Positions 18,867 to 30,000 are shown, counted from the first letter of the stretch. The stretch: DNA of 64,000 nt from Candidatus Spongiihabitans thiooxidans (GCA_001543005.1 LFLB01000022.1:179956-243955), one strand, 5' to 3'. Notes: generated from the sequence alone by a model not told the origin. Numbers and translations: made by a program.

Positions 18867-18877
18867 TATAAAATCAA

Positions 18878-20173
<1,296 letters not shown>

Positions 20174-20236
20174 TCAGGGTATCAGTTCATGCCTTCAGGT
20201 CAAATCCCGGGCCAGCACAGCGACCAAAATTTCGCA

Positions 20237-20557
20237 TCAATCCCAACGGTCGTCTTTAACCTGCACAACCCCATCGATAACTTGTAGCGGAAATGTATCA
20301 ATCGGTTCATAGGCAGGGGGCTCAGCAACTTCTCCGGTTTTAATATTAAATTGCGCGCCATGTCGAGGACATTCAATATTCTCCCCAATCACACAACCGC
20401 TGGCAATTTCACTGCCATCGTGGGTACATACATCTTCAAGCGCGTAAAACTCGCCATCGAGGTTGAAAATGACAATCATTGCATCGTCCACTTCAACGAC
20501 AATGTGTTTTCCGGGTTTTAATTTCTCCGCCTTGACGGCGTTAATCCATTCACTCAT
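20237..20557 (-). CDS. Rieske-type [2Fe-2S] ferredoxin
   Basis: 106 residues. The two Rieske cluster boxes are complete: CTHDGSE (C-x-H) and CPRHGAQF (C-x2-H), about 20 residues apart. This is the small soluble ferredoxin type related to the electron carrier of dioxygenases. No oxygenase is nearby. It is the last gene of the SUF cluster, 30 bp after sufT, so it more likely serves iron-sulfur cluster maturation or is simply matured with it; similar pairings of SUF genes with a Rieske ferredoxin are known. The stop is followed by murA on the same strand after 63 bp. Confidence 0.9.
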   Translation of the reverse strand: MSEWINAVKAEKLKPGKHIVVEVDDAMIVIFNLDGEFYALEDVCTHDGSEIASGCVIGENIECPRHGAQFNIKTGEVAEPPAYEPIDTFPLQVIDGVVQVKDDRWD

Positions 20558-20562
20558 TTCGG

Positions 20563-20590
20563 GACTATACCATGACTATACCATGACTAT
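20563..20590. repeat. 11-bp tandem repeat at the sufT/ferredoxin junction
   Basis: gactataccat occurs twice plus a partial third copy (20563-20573, 20574-20584, 20585-20590). It covers the sufT stop and the space before the ferredoxin start. Confidence 0.85.
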
Positions 20591-21030
20591 ATCAGGCCCA
20601 ATTCCAAACGAGCTGCCTCGTTGATCAATGCCGGGGTCCAGGGCGGATCCCATACTAATTCTACGGCCGCACCTTTAATCCCGGGAACCAGGGCCACGGT
20701 TCGTTCAACCATGCCGGGAAATGTCGCCGCCACCGGACAACCCGGCGTGGTCAGGGTCATATCAATATCCGCAAAGGCATCGTTAATATCCACTTTATAA
20801 ATCAACCCGAGTTCATAAATATTCACCGGAATCTCAGGATCGTAAACCGTTTTCAATGCCTCAATTACGCGCTCCACCAACTCGGCTTCGGTTGCTGCGG
20901 GTAAATCGTCTGTATCGACGCCTGGCGCATCAATCGGTTGGTCCGGTTGGGGGCCATTATCCGCATTCAACTGTTTCATGATTTCGGCTTTCCTCTTTTC
21001 AAGTTGCGGGCCAACATTTACTCGTTTCAT
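20587..21030 (-). CDS. sufT: SufT-type iron-sulfur assembly protein (MIP18/DUF59)
   Basis: 147 residues from ATG 21030; a TTG at 21048 is possible. The conserved MIP18-family domain fills the C-terminal 100 residues: ALKTVYDPEIPVNIYELGLIY, then MTLTTPGCPVA with the family's cysteine, and VWDPPWTP. A low-complexity Asp/Pro-rich N-terminal tail precedes it. Proteins of this type help mature or hand over iron-sulfur clusters. It is 22 bp after sufD, the place where sufS usually stands in SUF operons. Confidence 0.88.
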   Translation of the reverse strand: MKRVNVGPQLEKRKAEIMKQLNADNGPQPDQPIDAPGVDTDDLPAATEAELVERVIEALKTVYDPEIPVNIYELGLIYKVDINDAFADIDMTLTTPGCPVAATFPGMVERTVALVPGIKGAAVELVWDPPWTPALINEAARLELGLI

Positions 21031-21052
21031 GGCTAATAATTTGGACAAATAA

Positions 21053-22369
21053 TTAAGTTTCGTGAATTAACTGGCTGGACAGGGTTTTTTCTAAAGCATC
21101 TCGCAAAGGCTCAATATCAATCTGATTCAATACTTCGTTTACAAAAGCATAGGTTAATAATGTACGCGCATCCGCTTCATCGATTCCGCGTGTCCGTAAA
21201 TAGAACAAGGAATCCTCATTTAGTTGCCCAATTGTTGCGCCATGAGAACATTTAACGTCATCGGCGTAAATTTCAAGCTGGGGTTTGGTGTCGATTTCCG
21301 CATCCCGGGACAACAGCAATGTATTGTTAGTTTGCTGTGCATCAGTTTTTTGAGCGCCTGCGGCCACTTTTATGCGCCCGTGAAATACTGCTCTGGAGCG
21401 TTGCTCCAGCACCCCTTTGTAAAGTTCATTACTGGTGCAGTTTTCTGCCTGATGAATCATTGTAGTATGGTTGTCAACATGCTGCTTGCCTGACAAACTA
21501 TATACCCCGAGCATGTCACAATGTGCCTCGGGGCCATTCAAATCAACTCGCAAATCGTTTCTTACCAAGCCGCCGCCCAGGGTAATTGTTCGACAACTAA
21601 ATCGACTGCCTGCCGCCTGTTTTACCCACACGCCACACACCTGATAAGCAGATGAGGATTGCGTCTGAATAATATAATAATCAATTTCAGCTCGCTGTTC
21701 GACAATAATCTCTGTTGTACTGTTGGTCAGGGTATGTGCCGTGCTATTCGAAATGTAGCGGTCAATAAACTGCGCCTTGCTGTTCTTACCCACAATAATC
21801 AGATTTCTCGGTTGAGAAATTGCCATTTCAGTTTGGCTCAGGAAGATCAGCTCAATTGGTTTTTCTATTTGGACACCTGGTTCAATTTTGATAACCACAC
21901 CGTCTTTATTTAAAGCGCCATTCAAGGCGGTAAATCCATGGCTGTCGTTTTCTACAACGCTACCAAAATATTTTTCCACCAGGTCGGGGGTATTGGTTAG
22001 CACTTCCGCTAGCGACCGGACCGTAATGCCCTTATCCAGGTCTAACGTTGATTGCTTTTGATGCAGATGACCATCAACAAATACAATTTGATAACTATCG
22101 AGTGCAGGGATTTTGAAAGGGGTTAGATCAACGTTGCAGTCCGGCTTGGCAACAACATTGAAGTTTTTACTGGTAATCAACCGCAACGGCGTATATCGCC
22201 AATCTTCGTCGCGTTGAGTTGGAAATCCGATTTTGCTAAATCGTGCCAGATATTTTTTACGCTGGTCATCAAACCACGCAACATCAACCCCCGGCAAACC
22301 TTTATCAAGTTGCGCAAATTGGTCGATATAATGCGCAGTATCGGCTGCGACAAATGTATCAGGCTGCAT
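21053..22369 (-). CDS. sufD: SUF scaffold subunit SufD
   Basis: Part of the SufBC2D scaffold on which iron-sulfur clusters are built. About 438 residues from ATG 22369, which overlaps the sufC stop by 11 bp. The larger frame to 22462 lies inside sufC and is not credible. The SufD/SufB beta-helix core is seen from about residue 150, with LTNSTTEIIVEQRAEIDYYIIQ, HVDNHTTMIHQAENCTSNELYKGVL, GRIKVAAGAQKTDAQQTNNTLLLS and the closing HGATIGQLNEDSLFYLRTRGI. These blocks are diagnostic. Confidence 0.94.
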   Translation of the reverse strand: MQPDTFVAADTAHYIDQFAQLDKGLPGVDVAWFDDQRKKYLARFSKIGFPTQRDEDWRYTPLRLITSKNFNVVAKPDCNVDLTPFKIPALDSYQIVFVDGHLHQKQSTLDLDKGITVRSLAEVLTNTPDLVEKYFGSVVENDSHGFTALNGALNKDGVVIKIEPGVQIEKPIELIFLSQTEMAISQPRNLIIVGKNSKAQFIDRYISNSTAHTLTNSTTEIIVEQRAEIDYYIIQTQSSSAYQVCGVWVKQAAGSRFSCRTITLGGGLVRNDLRVDLNGPEAHCDMLGVYSLSGKQHVDNHTTMIHQAENCTSNELYKGVLEQRSRAVFHGRIKVAAGAQKTDAQQTNNTLLLSRDAEIDTKPQLEIYADDVKCSHGATIGQLNEDSLFYLRTRGIDEADARTLLTYAFVNEVLNQIDIEPLRDALEKTLSSQLIHET

Positions 22370-23105
22370 TTTCAATCCAACTATAACCTTTATTTTCCAA
22401 CTCCAACGCCAACGATTTATCGCCAGAACGAATAATTCTTCCTTCTGCAAGCACATGCACAAAATCAGGCACTATGTAGTCGAGTAATCGTTGATAATGG
22501 GTCACCACAATCATGGCGCGATCCTTGCTTCTCAATGTATTGATGCCATGCGCCACAATTTTCAACGCATCAATGTCCAGCCCGGAATCGGTTTCATCAA
22601 GAACGCTTAGATAAGGTTCCAACAACGCCATTTGCAGAATCTCATTGCGCTTTTTCTCGCCGCCGGAAAAGCCTTCATTGACCGCTCGATACAAAAGTTC
22701 CTGCTTCATTTCCACCAACGCCGCTTTCTCCTTAATCAGTTTAAGAAATGTCACCGCATCCAATTCTTCTTCACCGCGATGCTTGAGTATCGCATTAATC
22801 GACGCTTTCAGTAAATATAGATTGGTTACGCCTGGAATTTCCACAGGATATTGGAACGCAAGAAACAACCCTTCCCGCGCTCGAATTTCCGGCGCCATCT
22901 CCAATAAATTCTGGCCGCGATACTGAACACTGCCCGAAGTGACTTCGTGGTTGTCTCGCCCCGCCAAAGCATTGGCCAGGGTGCTCTTGCCAGAGCCATT
23001 CGGCCCCATGATGGCATGCACTTCACCGGCGCCGACTTCCAGATTGATGCCGTTAAGTATGGATTTTCCTTCGACGCTGACGTGAAGGTTTTTGATGGTT
23101 AGCAT
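22359..23105 (-). CDS. sufC: SUF ATPase SufC
   Basis: ABC-type ATPase that drives shape changes of the SufBCD scaffold; it is soluble, not a transporter. The 248 residues show Walker A GPNGSGKST, the Q-loop segment LFLAFQYPVEIPGVTN that is characteristic of SufC, signature FSGGEKKRNEILQMALLEP, Walker B LSVLDETDSGLDIDAL, and HYQRLL with the switch histidine. It overlaps sufD and lies 44 bp after the frameshifted LprI-like gene. Confidence 0.97.
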   Translation of the reverse strand: MLTIKNLHVSVEGKSILNGINLEVGAGEVHAIMGPNGSGKSTLANALAGRDNHEVTSGSVQYRGQNLLEMAPEIRAREGLFLAFQYPVEIPGVTNLYLLKASINAILKHRGEEELDAVTFLKLIKEKAALVEMKQELLYRAVNEGFSGGEKKRNEILQMALLEPYLSVLDETDSGLDIDALKIVAHGINTLRSKDRAMIVVTHYQRLLDYIVPDFVHVLAEGRIIRSGDKSLALELENKGYSWIENAA

Positions 23106-23149
23106 GTTGATAATTTTTTGACGGTGTCTTTCATTATTTCAAGTACTTG

Positions 23150-23577
23150 TTATCTCACATGCAAACGCTCTTTCATCTCGTCTATCCGCGCTTCAGTCTT
23201 GCTTACGAGGCAACTAAGATAGAGCGTGCTGCCACCAGATCCTAATCCCATTAAATACGGTGCCGCCATGTCACAATCATTTTCTTTCAACACCGCCCAA
23301 TTGTGTTGCATCACGATAAATTTTTCTTTCAACTCTTGGCGGAAATCTTCCGATATGTATGCGCCAGCGTTGATACTATCGACAACTGTTCGGCGAATTC
23401 GGTTAGTTCGGCATTGAGTTTTTCCTCGACATCTTGCAAACACTGGTTCACTCCTGACCTACCACCATCAAGACAGCTGGTTTCACAGTATTCTCCTCCG
23501 CCATGCGGTTCGGCTACAATCGGCAACAACACGAACAAAATAAACAAAAGGTGTACCTGTTTCATAAGAGTAGTCAT
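23150..23577 (-). pseudogene. LprI-like (DUF1311-type) secreted protein, frameshifted
   Basis: Two overlapping minus-strand frames together make one recognisable protein of about 140 residues. The first (from 23577 or ATG 23565) gives a signal peptide (KQVHLLFILFVLLPIVA) and a cysteine-rich start with NQCLQDVEEKLNAELTEF. The second continues with VDSINAGAYISEDFRQ, then QHNWAVLKENDCD and LSCLVSKTEARIDEM. The W-x3-R/K-x-x-x-C and late cysteine are typical of LprI/DUF1311 lysozyme-inhibitor-like proteins. The frames join near 23380-23400 and need a one-base change. Either the gene is broken or there is a sequencing error. It interrupts the sufB-sufC junction, an unusual place. Confidence 0.6.
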
Positions 23578-23586
23578 TGCTGTATG

Positions 23587-25038
23587 TTACCCCACCGACC
23601 CTTCCAAACTAATCCCCAGCAACTTCTGCGCTTCAACCGCAAACTCCATGGGCAGTTCTCTGAAAACGTCCTTGCAGAATCCATTGACGATCATGGAGAT
23701 GGCGTCTTCTTCCGACAGGCCACGTTGACGGCAGTAAAATAATTGATCTTCGCCGATGCGCGAGGTGGTGGCTTCATGTTCAACAATCGCGGTTGGATTT
23801 TTAACCTCCATATAAGGAAAGGTATGGGCGCCGCATTTATCGCCCATCAGCAATGAATCGCACTGCGAATAATTACGCGCATTTTCCGCGCCCTTAACCA
23901 CCTTGACTAAGCCGCGATACGAATTTTGTCCATGTCCGGCGGAAATGCCTTTTGAAATAATCGTGCTTTTTGTATTCTTACCGATATGCACCATCTTGGT
24001 GCCGGTATCCGCCTGCTGATAATTATTGGTCAGCGCCACCGAATAAAATTCGCCGATAGAGTTGTCCCCTTCGAGCAATACGCTGGGATATTTCCAGGTG
24101 ATCGCCGAGCCGGTTTCCACTTGAGTCCATGAAATTTTGGCGTTTTCCCCACGGCATGCGCCACGCTTGGTCACAAAGTTATAAATACCCCCCTTGCCGT
24201 TTTCATCGCCGGGATACCAGTTCTGTATGGTGGAGTATTTTATTTCTGCGCCGTTCAAGGCGATGAGCTCGACGACCGCCGCATGTAATTGATTTTCATC
24301 TCGTTGCGGCGCGGTGCAGCCTTCAAGATAACTCACATAACTATCTTCATCGGCGATAATAAGGGTTCGTTCAAACTGCCCGGTATTCATCGCATTGATT
24401 CGAAAGTAGGTCGACAATTCCATCGGGCAACGGACGCCCTTTGGAATATAAACAAATGAGCCTTCGCTAAATACTGCGGAATTTAGCGCGGCATAATAGT
24501 TATCGCCCGATGGCACCACAGAACCGAGATACTGTTTCACCAATTCAGGATGATCTTTCAGCGCTTCCGATAACGGACAAAAAATAACCCCCGACTCGGA
24601 CAGAGTCTTTTTAAATGTTGTGACTACCGATACACTATCAAATACCGCATCTACCGCAACCTTGACCCCGGCCAACATTTTTTGTTCGTCGATGGGAATA
24701 CCCAGCTTTTCATAAGTTTCGAGCAGCTTCGGGTCGACTTCATCCAGACTGCCCAACAGCTGTTGCTGTTTGGGCGCGGAATAATAGCTGATTTCCTGAA
24801 ATTCCACGGGCGGGTAATTCAAATGCGGCCACTCTGGAGATTTCATTCCAAGCCAATGCCGATAGGCGCTTAACCGCCATTCCAGCAAAAATTCCGGCTC
24901 CTCTTTTTTGGCGGAGATAATGCGAATTACATCTTCGTCTAGCCCAGGAGGCAACGTATCCGCATCAATATCGGTAATAAAACCTTCTTTATAGTCTCGC
25001 TGAACTAAAGAAGCGATTTCTTGTTCTGTACTGGCCAT
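23587..25038 (-). CDS. sufB: SUF scaffold subunit SufB
   Basis: Scaffold core that accepts sulfur and holds the nascent cluster. The 483 residues fit the family. Blocks visible: [114 protein letters not shown], and the closing [20 protein letters not shown]. It is the second gene of the operon, 21 bp after iscR. Confidence 0.97.
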   Translation of the reverse strand: MASTEQEIASLVQRDYKEGFITDIDADTLPPGLDEDVIRIISAKKEEPEFLLEWRLSAYRHWLGMKSPEWPHLNYPPVEFQEISYYSAPKQQQLLGSLDEVDPKLLETYEKLGIPIDEQKMLAGVKVAVDAVFDSVSVVTTFKKTLSESGVIFCPLSEALKDHPELVKQYLGSVVPSGDNYYAALNSAVFSEGSFVYIPKGVRCPMELSTYFRINAMNTGQFERTLIIADEDSYVSYLEGCTAPQRDENQLHAAVVELIALNGAEIKYSTIQNWYPGDENGKGGIYNFVTKRGACRGENAKISWTQVETGSAITWKYPSVLLEGDNSIGEFYSVALTNNYQQADTGTKMVHIGKNTKSTIISKGISAGHGQNSYRGLVKVVKGAENARNYSQCDSLLMGDKCGAHTFPYMEVKNPTAIVEHEATTSRIGEDQLFYCRQRGLSEEDAISMIVNGFCKDVFRELPMEFAVEAQKLLGISLEGSVG

Positions 25039-25059
25039 TTAAAATGATTCTTGTTTAAA

Positions 25060-25551
25060 TTATGAAGTGATTACGTTGGTCGAACTTTCCAAAGTTGGCA
25101 AGTTGACGGACTGTGAATTGCTGGATTCATCAGTGCGCGGTTGGCCGATCCCGCTTTGTCTCATCAACTGACCCAGTCTTATGCCTGCTAAAAACTGATA
25201 TAACTGATCGCTCAATTCACTCCACAAATAGTGGGACAGGCAACGCTTGCCATCGTGGCAATTTTCCGCACCATCGCATTGGGTGATGTCGAGCGGCTCG
25301 TCCACCGCAACCACAATATCGGCCATGCTGATTTGATCAACATCTTTTGCAAGCATATATCCACCCCCCGGTCCACGCGTGCCAGTAACCAGATCAGATT
25401 TCCGCATTTTAGAAAATAGCTGTTCAAGATAGGACAGTGAAATCCCTTGATTATCTGATATACTTTTCAACGTGACCGGCCCATTGCACTGATTAATTGC
25501 CAGATCAATCATTGCAGTAACGGCATATCGGCCTTTGGTTGTCAGATGCAT
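25060..25551 (-). CDS. iscR: Rrf2-family iron-sulfur regulator IscR
   Basis: Transcription factor that senses cluster status and controls iron-sulfur assembly genes. The 163 residues begin MHLTTKGRYAVTAMIDLA, the classic IscR start. The winged helix runs over the first 65 residues, with SLSYLEQLFSKMRKSDLV as recognition helix, GPGGGYMLA as wing, and the three cluster-binding cysteines in CDGAENCHDGKRC (spacing C-x5-C-x5-C). It leads the SUF cluster; a palindrome with IscR type-2 geometry overlaps its likely promoter, which implies autoregulation. Confidence 0.95.
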   Translation of the reverse strand: MHLTTKGRYAVTAMIDLAINQCNGPVTLKSISDNQGISLSYLEQLFSKMRKSDLVTGTRGPGGGYMLAKDVDQISMADIVVAVDEPLDITQCDGAENCHDGKRCLSHYLWSELSDQLYQFLAGIRLGQLMRQSGIGQPRTDESSNSQSVNLPTLESSTNVITS

Positions 25552-25629
25552 CGAAAATTATCGGTCGGAGCGCATCGGGCAGCGAATTTACAGGGACTCA
25601 TCTACAGTGCCTCATCATGGAAAAACAGG

Positions 25630-25664
25630 AGTATACACTAAAACCAAGTAGTCTAGTAGGTTTT
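25630..25664 (-). promoter_or_regulatory. Candidate iscR promoter with IscR type-2-like operator
   Basis: At 25640-25664 stands AAAACC, 13 bases, GGTTTT. Its 12-bp half-sites match their inverse at 10 positions. The layout W4-CC-N13-GG-W4 is that of E. coli IscR type-2 sites, although the inner YA/TR bases do not match. On the minus strand a TATACT (25630-25635) follows directly and could be the -10 box, so a bound regulator would cover the -35 region. The transcript would start about 70 bases before iscR. Confidence 0.5.
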
Positions 25665-25752
25665 TATGATACCCCAAATGGCAGACAGTTACTTGCCGTT
25701 TGTGGCACCATCGGCCAATGGCGTTAATCCGCTGCACCGACCGTGAGTTGTC

Positions 25753-25845
25753 ATGACCCATGATTTAATATTGCTACATAATGATAAAGACTTCAGCAAA
25801 ATAGCAAGCGTTAAATCAGAACTCAAACAACAAGCGGCGCAATAG
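25753..25845 (+). pseudogene. VapC-like PIN-domain toxin, C-terminal remnant
   Basis: A 30-codon open stretch ending at 25845 reads THDLILLHNDKDFSKIA and on to a glutamine-rich end. The LLHNDKDFxxIA string is the last conserved block of VapC-type PIN ribonucleases, which holds their fourth acidic site. An in-frame stop lies three codons upstream, and no N-terminal PIN part or VapB antitoxin is visible nearby, so this is a leftover tail, probably from a toxin-antitoxin pair lost when the region was rearranged. The match is by eye on a short segment. Confidence 0.5.
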
Positions 25846-26028
25846 AACTTAACCACGCGAATTTAATCAAGTGCGGATTCGGATAATAAGTGCATTAGCG
25901 CCAAAAACCTTAAAACTCAAGACCTCAGGGTCTCATCCGCAGGCGGTTTTGTAACTATCTATAAAACTGAATATGAATATATTTTCTACTAAAAAATTAA
26001 CGATATTTTCTTACAAGTTATTTGAAAT

Positions 26029-27056
26029 AGGTGATCTCTAAATTCTAACGCGACACCTATAGTATGAGTACAACAATATCAAGCGAGGTGTTGAATAATG
26101 AAGGCTTATCGTCGTCTATGCCTAGTGGAGCGAGAGGCCATCGGCGTATTGTATCATTGTGGCAGGGCATCCGTGCAATCGCCGGTCAACTCTATCGAAG
26201 CCCATCAACCATCAATCGTGAAATCAACCGTAACAAGAGCGGATTTTATTACTTGGCGGTCACCGCTGACAACAAGGCGCGGCGGCGGTGTTATCGTCGT
26301 TCGGGCAAGTTGGTTCAAGCCCCGGGTTTGCGTCGGATCGTCATCCACGGACTTCGCAAGCAGTGGTCGCCGGCTCAAATCAGCGCCAAGCTCAAGCTGG
26401 ATTATCTTGGGGATGAACGGATGCGAGTGTGCGCCGAAACCAGCTATACGTATTTGCATGTATTGACCCGGGGGAGGTCCGCGTCAATCCCTGTTGCGTT
26501 GTTTACGGCAACATCGAAAGGCGCGGCGGCCGCGAAGCCGGGGTAATGACCGTCGAGGTCGTATCCCGGAGATGTTCAGTATTGAAGAGCGGCCTACGCA
26601 AGTGGCTGATCGCGCTGTGCCCGGTCATTGGGAAGGCGACTTGATCCTGGGCGCACGTCATCAATCCGCTCTTGGCGCGCTGGTTGAGCGCACCACCCGG
26701 ACGGTGTTGCTGGTTCGCTTGAAGAGACAGGACGCCGAAACGGTGCGCAAGGCGTTTGCGCGCAAACTGCGAACGATACCGAAACAGATGCAACCAACCC
26801 TGACCTATGATCAGGGCAAAGAGATGTCAGAGCATCGATTGTTCACGAAAGAGACCAGCATGCAGGCCTGTTTTGCCCATCCGCGCAGTCCATGGGAACG
26901 AGGCGCCAACGAGAATGCCAATGGCTTGATCAGTCAGCGCTTATGAAGTGCGCAAGGCTCAGGACTGATTAAATGGACGACCGCGTAACGTGTTAAACTG
27001 GAAAGCGCCTTTTGAGGCTTTTAATGAATTGTTGCAATAGAAACTAGAGACCACCA
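26029..27056 (+). mobile_element. Decayed IS30-family insertion sequence
   Basis: About 1.03 kb with terminal inverted repeats: AGGTGATCTCTAAATTC at 26029-26045 and, inverted, 27040-27056 (13 of 17 positions agree). The ends flank a broken IS30-type transposase gene, and the length suits the family. The inner edge of the right repeat touches the transposase stop codon. Target duplications of IS30 elements are only 2-3 bp, and I could not assign one. Confidence 0.8.
26098..27040 (+). pseudogene. IS30-family transposase, multiply disrupted
   Basis: The pieces lie in order in changing frames. MKAYRRLCLVEREAIGVLYH comes first, then a shift near 26165 into IRAIAGQLYRSPSTINREI (the helix-turn-helix). 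A second shift in a G-run near 26470 leads into LRQHRKARRPRSRGNDRRG and the catalytic core (GHWEGDLI with Asp, TYDQGKEM with Asp, PRSPWERGANENANG with Glu). A stop follows at 26946, and after a gap of missing sequence the normal family ending NGRPRNVLNWKAPFEAFNE closes at 27040. Two frameshifts, a nonsense codon and a deletion make it inactive. The DDE residues survive in the sequence. Confidence 0.85.
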
Positions 27057-27071
27057 TAACTTAGTAAATTA

Positions 27072-30000
27072 ATGAAACTTGAAATCGCATTTTTAGATAT
27101 TGAGGTTGGCGCCACCAGCAACAAAATAGATAATTTAGGTTATTTGTCGGAAAAATCAGCACTTGAAACGAGTTCTGTAAGTCAAATAAAAGACCGTTGT
27201 TTGCGTGAAGGAATTAGGTTTATTTGTGGACACAATTTTATTGAACACGATAAAAAATTTCTAGAAAAAACTAGTTTTAAGCCAGTTTTAGAACAGATTA
27301 ACATTATCGATACTTTGTATCTTTCAATGCTTTTATTTACTACTAAACGCACACATAAACTCGATAAACCCTATAAAAACAATCAAATCAATATTGAAAA
27401 TCAGCCGTTAGGAGATGCCGCTCAAACAAAGGCATTATTTGAATTATTAGATAACGAGTTTGATAAACTATCAGTAAAAAAACAACAAATATTCTATCAA
27501 TTATTAAAAAATGATAAATATTTTTCAGGTTTTTTTGATTTTAAAAAAGTAGCCAATAAAGAGATTGATATATACGAACAAATAAAAAAGTATATTGTTG
27601 TCAACAGTGAAGACTACAAAGAAAATGAAATAAATCATCCAGTAGAGATTGCTTTTATTATTTCTTATTTAATGTCAAATGACAAAGGTGCTATATCATC
27701 AATTCTCTTAATCAAATATCCTGAAGTTGTAAAGTTATTAAAGCAACTTACTTTTGATAAAGACAAGGTCAATATTGAAAAATTTACCAAAGATGAATTT
27801 GGTGTTGATGCTTTCAGGGAGTTTGATAAAAATGAGGTTGATGCTTATCAATTTTCCAGAGATGAACTTGCACTTACCAACCCGACAGAGATTGAAAAAA
27901 TATCACAAAAGGGTATTATAGAAAGTGCGATTGATACCGATTCATTGCTAGCAATATTGCCAACGGGTGGCGGTAAAACCCTTGCTTTTCAAATCCCCGC
28001 TTTACTTAAAGCACAAAAATATAAAGGATTGAGTGTCGTTGTTTCCCCGCTTCAAGCCTTAATGAAAGACCAAATAGATAGTTTCAGGCGTAAAAATAAT
28101 AATTTTACGGTGCTGGCTATTAGTGGATATTTAAGCCCTATTGAACGCATGAATGCCATTAATGAAGTTGAAAATGGGACTGCTGATATTTTGTATTTGG
28201 CACCTGAATCATTACGCTCTAATTCTATTTTTAACGCCCTTAAAAAACGCATTATTGAGCGCTTTATTATTGACGAAGCACATTGCTTTTCATCTTGGGG
28301 GCATGATTTTAGGCATGATTACTATTTTATTGCCGAGACGATTAAGGAATTGGAACAATCCAGTTTTCAACCCCTTATTCCCGTGTCTTGTTTTACCGCA
28401 ACAGCAAAGCCAGAGGTTATCAAAGATATAAAAGATTATTTCAAAGAAAAATTAGATATTACACTAAATGAGTTTATTGCCTCTGTTGAGCGTTATAACT
28501 TGCAATATAGCGTGATTGAAAGCAAAACAGCAGAGGGTAAATACGAACAATTGATCAAAATTTTATTAGAGCGCGACAAAGCGAGCAAAAACCCGACCAT
28601 TATTTATATTCCTCAAAATGCCAGACAATGCAGAGAACTGAGTGAAGAATTGCAAAATGATGAGCGGCTAACTGAGCTTGATTTGGTCATAGAACCTTTT
28701 TATGCCAAACTTGATGATGACAAGGAAGAGGGCAGAAGAGATAAAAATGCCAGAGGAAAATCTGAAATACTAGCGGATTTTATTAACAATAAAATTGATA
28801 TTATCATTGCAACCACTGCTTTTGGGATGGGGATTGATAAGGCGGATATTCAAACTATTATCCATTATCAGCAATCGGATAGTTTGGAGTCTTATTTGCA
28901 AGAGTCAGGTCGTGGGGCGCGCGATGAAAATTTAATCGCCAAATGTATTGTCTTATATTCAAAAGAAGATTTTGATCGCTCGTTTACGCAGCTTAACCGC
29001 TCAAAAGTTGATATTGCCGAGATTAAAAGAATTGTCAAGGCACTCAAAGGCTATGGAAACGACAAACTTAATTTATCGCCAAAAGACATTGCCAGAAAAA
29101 TGGGGGTGGATACAGAAGACAGCAAAATTGATTATGACCTGATTATTAAAACTGCACTGTTGGAATTAGAACAACACAATATTATTAAACGCGGTAGAGA
29201 TGGTTATAAAATATTTGCAACTTCGCTTGAAAAACAAGAGCAGAAAAACATGTCTTTTGTGCATGAAGTGTTAGACCCTAAACAACAGCAAGAACCCTAT
29301 ATTGAGCTATATCAAGATATGATCCTGGTGATGCAAAATATTATCCAACGGTCTAAATTAGACGCGATTGAAGTTGATGATTTGTCAGATATTGTTGGTG
29401 TGGGAAAACCAAGAATTTTTGATGTGTTATATCAGCTGCAGAAAGACGGATTATTGAAATTTAAGAATGACATTAGCGCCCATATTAAAAAATCAGTTCA
29501 AAAAGAATTTGGGGACCATTTTAATATCGAACAGAAGATATTTGACGGAATAAAAAATTCTCCGGATTACGAGAAAAGCATCAATTTACGAAGTCTGAAT
29601 GATGAGAATAGCAATAATGTAATATTATTTAAGCAAATTATTCAAAGTTGGGTGCATTTATCAAGACTTAAAAACAATATTTTTACCGCACGATTTAAAA
29701 ATGATTTTTGCTTGTTTGAATTACAAGATGAACAAAAACTAGATAAACTCATAAAAGCCAGAAAAGAATTATCACTGTTTATTATTAAGCAATTACTGAA
29801 CATATTAGGCACAGACAGAGCCAAAGAGATTGAATTTTCCAGCAATAAAATAAAAGTGGATTATCAATCAAAAAAACTAACCATAGAGGCGTTTCATCAT
29901 ACTTTTGTTTATTTGCACGATATGTTGAAAGGTTTTGAATTGCGTCGGGGTCGGTTGATTTATCATCACACCCTTAAATTGGATTTGCAAAAAAAGATAA

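Noticed and set aside
13994..18877. 8-bp inverted match at both edges of the hisG-replacing cassette as transposon ends.
   Set aside because: Too short and AT-rich to separate from chance, and no transposase or integrase lies within; kept only as a remark.
25920..25950. Two small hairpin-like stretches (AGACCTCAGGGTCT, then CCGCAGGCGG followed by TTTT), like a terminator.
   Set aside because: The stems are 3-6 bp with very short loops, and no gene ends just upstream; not convincing as a terminator or attachment site.
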